From positions 1 through 10,956 of the forward strand of contig DKNE01000013.1 in assembly GCA_002470645.1 (NCBI GenBank): a DNA stretch of 10,956 bases. The letters are read 5' to 3'. This stretch comes from Patescibacteria group bacterium UBA7396. GTDB lineage: Bacteria > Patescibacteriota > Gracilibacteria > BD1-5 > UBA6164. Below the pieces are notes generated by a model, which made no database searches, was not told where the DNA came from, and worked only from the letters and a program-made list of their open reading frames with translations. Below, one piece after another: positions 9,164 through 10,956 of the stretch; the first letter of the stretch is position 1; the number at the start of each line of letters is the position of its first letter. The position numbers and the translations under genes were made by a program.

Positions 9164-9424
9164 ATGAAGAAGATTTTACTTTATTGTTTAATATATTTAT
9201 GCATATCATTAATTTTTTATTTAATTACGATTGATTTTAGTAAAACAAACTTTATGTGTGAAGATGTAAGACAAAACTCTATTGTGCAATGTAATAATAT
9301 TAAATATTTTCTTTCAGAAACCCCTTTAGGTGCATTGGTAAACCTATCACTTTATCCATTTATGCTTTTTATTTTGATTCTACTTATAAAATTAAACTAT
9401 AAAAAATATAAAAATAATGTTTAA
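9164..9424 (+). CDS. Small two-helix membrane protein, candidate immunity protein 2
   Basis: This 86-residue protein begins 28 nt after the preceding small gene. Helices lie at about 4-23 and 55-77, joined by a polar loop with Cys32 and Cys43 (C-x10-C) and followed by a Lys/Asn-rich tail. Size, topology and loop cysteine pair repeat those of the gene just upstream, so the two may be diverged paralogues. It has no TGA codon and a single glycine (GGT), so its reading does not depend on the code. It is the last gene before the terminator at 9460-9494, which places it in the rhs unit. I recognise no family; an immunity or accessory role is inferred from position. Confidence 0.62.
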   Translation: MKKILLYCLIYLCISLIFYLITIDFSKTNFMCEDVRQNSIVQCNNIKYFLSETPLGALVNLSLYPFMLFILILLIKLNYKKYKNNV

Positions 9425-9531
9425 ATAATAAGGTAGAAAATATATCCTTCTTTTTGAACAAAACTCCCAGTATTTTTGTGGTATTGGGAGTTTTGACTTT
9501 CACAAATGGTTACACAAGCAGTGACTTAAAT
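9425..9531 (+). other. Spacer between the rhs unit and the displaced cassette
   Basis: The spacer holds the terminator (9460-9494) and then a short unique stretch with no gene. A TAA at 9527-9529 closes the frame just before homology to rhs begins at 9532. I find no convincing promoter or ribosome binding site serving the downstream cassette. Confidence 0.55.
9460..9494 (+). terminator. Intrinsic terminator after the rhs unit
   Basis: AAAACTCCCA (9460-9469) pairs perfectly with TGGGAGTTTT (9485-9494), and the stem can be extended inward with wobble pairs. The right arm ends in TTTT followed by GACTTT. It is the most GC-rich hairpin in the window and separates the rhs-immunity unit from the displaced cassette. 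The A-rich left arm means it could also work on the opposite strand. Confidence 0.75.
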
Positions 9532-9764
9532 CAATACATCTTTCATCTATGATGATAATGGAAATTTAATCAATGACGGAGAAAAAACTTTTTCATACGA
9601 TTATAAAAACAGACTCATAAAAGTAGAAAATTCTTCTTGAATAATGGTAGAATTTCAGTACGATGTACTTGGTAGAAGATATGAGAAAAAAACAAGCACA
9701 GAAACGACAACGTATATTTATAGTGATAAAAATATTCTCAGCGAAACAACGACTGTTTGAGAAA
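9532..9764 (+). repeat. Direct repeat A, copy 2 (start of displaced cassette)
   Basis: Copy of 7502-7734, offset by 2030 bp, 227 of 233 positions identical. The left edge is sharp: position 9532 enters the middle of a YD repeat directly after an in-frame TAA, so this is a transplanted piece of an rhs gene and not a gene start. Similarity fades after the shared TTTGAGAAA. Confidence 0.9.
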
Positions 9765-10804
9765 ATACTTTCACAAAAAATTTCATAAATGGTTTGTGAA
9801 CTGATGATGTGATGGCTGTAGAACAACAAAGCTCAAACTTAAGCTTTGAAGAAATTTGAGAACTCAATTTTTGTAATGAAAGAGTGTTGAGTTATTCTGG
9901 AAGTTTTCTTCAATACGGTTGGAATGAAATAGTTTCAAGATGTGAAAGCCTTGCTGGAAGTGGAAATTCACTGGTAACAAATACCTATTACTTTCATAAA
10001 AATCATTTGTGAAGTATTACAGGAATTACTGATATTTTTTGAAATGTTGTGAGTGAGTATGAGTATGATAGTTTTTGAAATTTTACTTTCAGTTGAAGTG
10101 ATATTTGAAATGCAAGGCTCTTTACTGGAAGAGAGTTTGACTTTGAGATTTGATTGTATTACAATAGAGTGAGATATTATTCTAGTGATTTGTGAAGATT
10201 TATCTCTCGTGACCCGATTGGACAAGTTGATGATGTGAATATTTATAGTTACGTTGCGAATAATCCAGTGATGTTTAGGGATCCGATGGGAACGGATAAG
10301 AAGAATATAATTGTTAGATGATTAACAACATTAACAGTTTTAGAGACTATGGGGTGATTTTGAATTGCATGAGTTTTTAATGATGATATCAAATTTTGAA
10401 ACGAATTTTTATGAAATTCTTTTAGATGAGTTAAAGAGATAAAATATTATGATAAAAGTGACTATGTAATAGCATTAAAAGATACAAGTGATTATCAAGA
10501 AATTTTGAAAAATATTTCTTCAGAATTAGATAAATGAAACCTAGAAAAATCGTTCTCTACAAGTTCAACAGATGACTTAGCAATATTAACACTTTGACAT
10601 TATGATTATAATTTTTCAGCACAAAAAACTGATAATTATTACGACATAAATATTAAAATCACAGATACATATGATTTTAATAAAGAACCATATAATTCAT
10701 TTATGAATAATTATTTAAATGTAATGCATGATGCTAATAACTATTGAATATTAACCCCAATGAAAGTAGAAATAAACATTAACCATAGAATCTATGAAAA
10801 ATAA
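9644..10804 (+). CDS. Displaced (orphan) RHS 3' cassette with alternative toxin tip
   Basis: The frame is open from 9530 and homologous to rhs from 9532, but its first ATG is at 9644, inside the YD region, giving 386 residues. It is a 5'-truncated rhs end: last YD repeats, core with HLGS (glycine 123 is TGA where the main gene has GGA), GRFISRDPIG, DPMGTDKK, then a 166-residue tip from 10304. A Cys-x22-Cys pair before the core matches the main gene. The tip is unrelated to tip 1 and contains DTYDF at 341-345 within alternating hydrophobic strands. No signal peptide, LamG or RHS N-terminal domain is present and no promoter is evident, so it is probably silent unless recombined into the full gene. 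Independent translation from 9644 is possible but unproven. Intact reading and synonymous changes argue against long decay. Confidence 0.75.
10175..10303 (+). repeat. Direct repeat B, copy 2 (end of RHS core)
   Basis: Copy of 8151-8279, offset by 2024 bp. All 11 differences are synonymous. It abuts the second tip and would be the right-hand homology available for exchanging tips between the two cassettes. Confidence 0.88.
10304..10801 (+). other. Variable C-terminal tip 2 (candidate toxin domain, family unknown)
   Basis: Residues 221-386 of the displaced cassette. A short Gly-rich hydrophobic segment (ETMGGFGIAGVF) is followed by a soluble alpha/beta region ending in strands. Asp341, Tyr343 and Asp344 of DTYDF have the same spacing as the D-x-Y-D part of the colicin M active site, but the His-Arg pair expected nine residues after the first Asp is Tyr-Asn here. 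A colicin M-like fold is therefore only a possibility; DTYDF-type strands may also occur in unrelated tips. Confidence 0.35.
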
Positions 10805-10916
10805 AAGATTATTAATATTGATTATAATATTGTTATTACTATTATCACTTTTTCCATATTTATTTATAAAGTGAATGGAACAACGTAATAATCAATTATA
10901 TAGCTTGCATAATTAA
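10794..10916 (+). CDS. 40-residue single-helix membrane peptide, candidate immunity
   Basis: An ATG inside the last codons of the displaced cassette opens a 40-residue frame that overlaps it by 11 nt and ends at TAA 10914-10916. It starts with a basic MKNKR, has one Leu/Ile-rich helix at about 6-25, then a short polar tail (MEQRNNQLYSLHN) after a TGA-encoded glycine. The overlap indicates translational coupling to the tip, the usual arrangement for a cognate immunity gene. It is very short for an immunity protein and may be truncated, or may be a membrane peptide of another kind. I recognise no family. Confidence 0.5.
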
Positions 10917-10918
10917 CC

Positions 10919-10956
10919 ATGATTTATATTAAATTTTGACCGGCCTCCATATACTT
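10919..10956 (+). CDS. Possible start of a further gene, cut by window end
   Basis: An ATG 2 nt after the previous stop opens a frame reading MIYIKFGPASIY, with TGA as glycine, to the window edge. The short spacing fits operon continuation. Twelve codons are too few to identify anything, and a chance open frame is quite possible. Confidence 0.2.

Noticed and set aside
9493..9498. TTGACT as a -35 box driving the displaced cassette
   Set aside because: No -10-like hexamer occurs 15-19 nt downstream (the sequence there is near AAGCAG), and the hexamer overlaps the terminator arm.
9530..10804. Insertion sequence or transposon as the cause of the displaced cassette
   Set aside because: I see no transposase, terminal inverted repeats or target duplication around it; homology to the neighbouring rhs explains its content.
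92..10804. Widespread pseudogenes or sequencing errors because of in-frame TGA
   Set aside because: TGA is the only recurrent internal stop, frames stay constant for up to 1975 codons, and TGA positions match conserved glycines.
10937..10956. GC-richer end as adapter, tRNA or other RNA gene
   Set aside because: Only about 20 bases are visible and no cloverleaf or known conserved RNA motif can be made from them.

Overview
The window reads coherently only if TGA is a sense codon for glycine and only TAA and TAG stop (translation table 25). TGA falls on conserved glycines in every long gene, and two copies of the same RHS module show GGA in one and TGA in the other at the same residue. With the very AT-rich sequence and short gene spacing, this points to Gracilibacteria or Absconditabacteria (SR1), ultra-small Patescibacteria/CPR bacteria. 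Read with the standard code, almost every gene breaks into fragments. All genes I could support are on the + strand.

Left part (1-2716): a tight three-gene operon of housekeeping type. It holds a DedA/VTT-family membrane protein (92-856), an RsmB/NOP-type RNA cytosine-5 methyltransferase (873-1859) and an MscS-type mechanosensitive channel (1844-2716). The last two overlap by 16 nt. The overlap contains an ATGA whose TGA would be a stop elsewhere but is glycine here.

Middle (2717-9494): an AT-rich leader with a -10-like box and a strong hairpin, then a giant open frame (2952-8879, 1975 aa). The protein has an N-terminal hydrophobic signal or anchor, a LamG/concanavalin-like domain, an RHS N-terminal domain, roughly a thousand residues of YD repeats, the RHS core ending at DPMG, and a variable C-terminal tail of about 200 residues. 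This is polymorphic-toxin architecture. Two small two-helix membrane proteins of matching design follow (8890-9135 and 9164-9424) and are the best immunity candidates. A stem-loop terminator (9460-9494) closes the unit.

Right part (9495-10956): a displaced second RHS 3' end. It begins abruptly inside the YD region with 233 bp about 97% identical to the main gene, has no start codon of its own at the homology boundary, carries the same RHS core, and ends in an unrelated tail containing a DTYDF motif. A 40-residue single-helix membrane peptide overlaps its stop codon. The layout is that of an rhs locus with a silent or displaced alternative toxin tip that could be swapped by homologous recombination.

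The toxin, export and immunity roles are inferred from architecture and gene order. No secretion apparatus is visible in the window.
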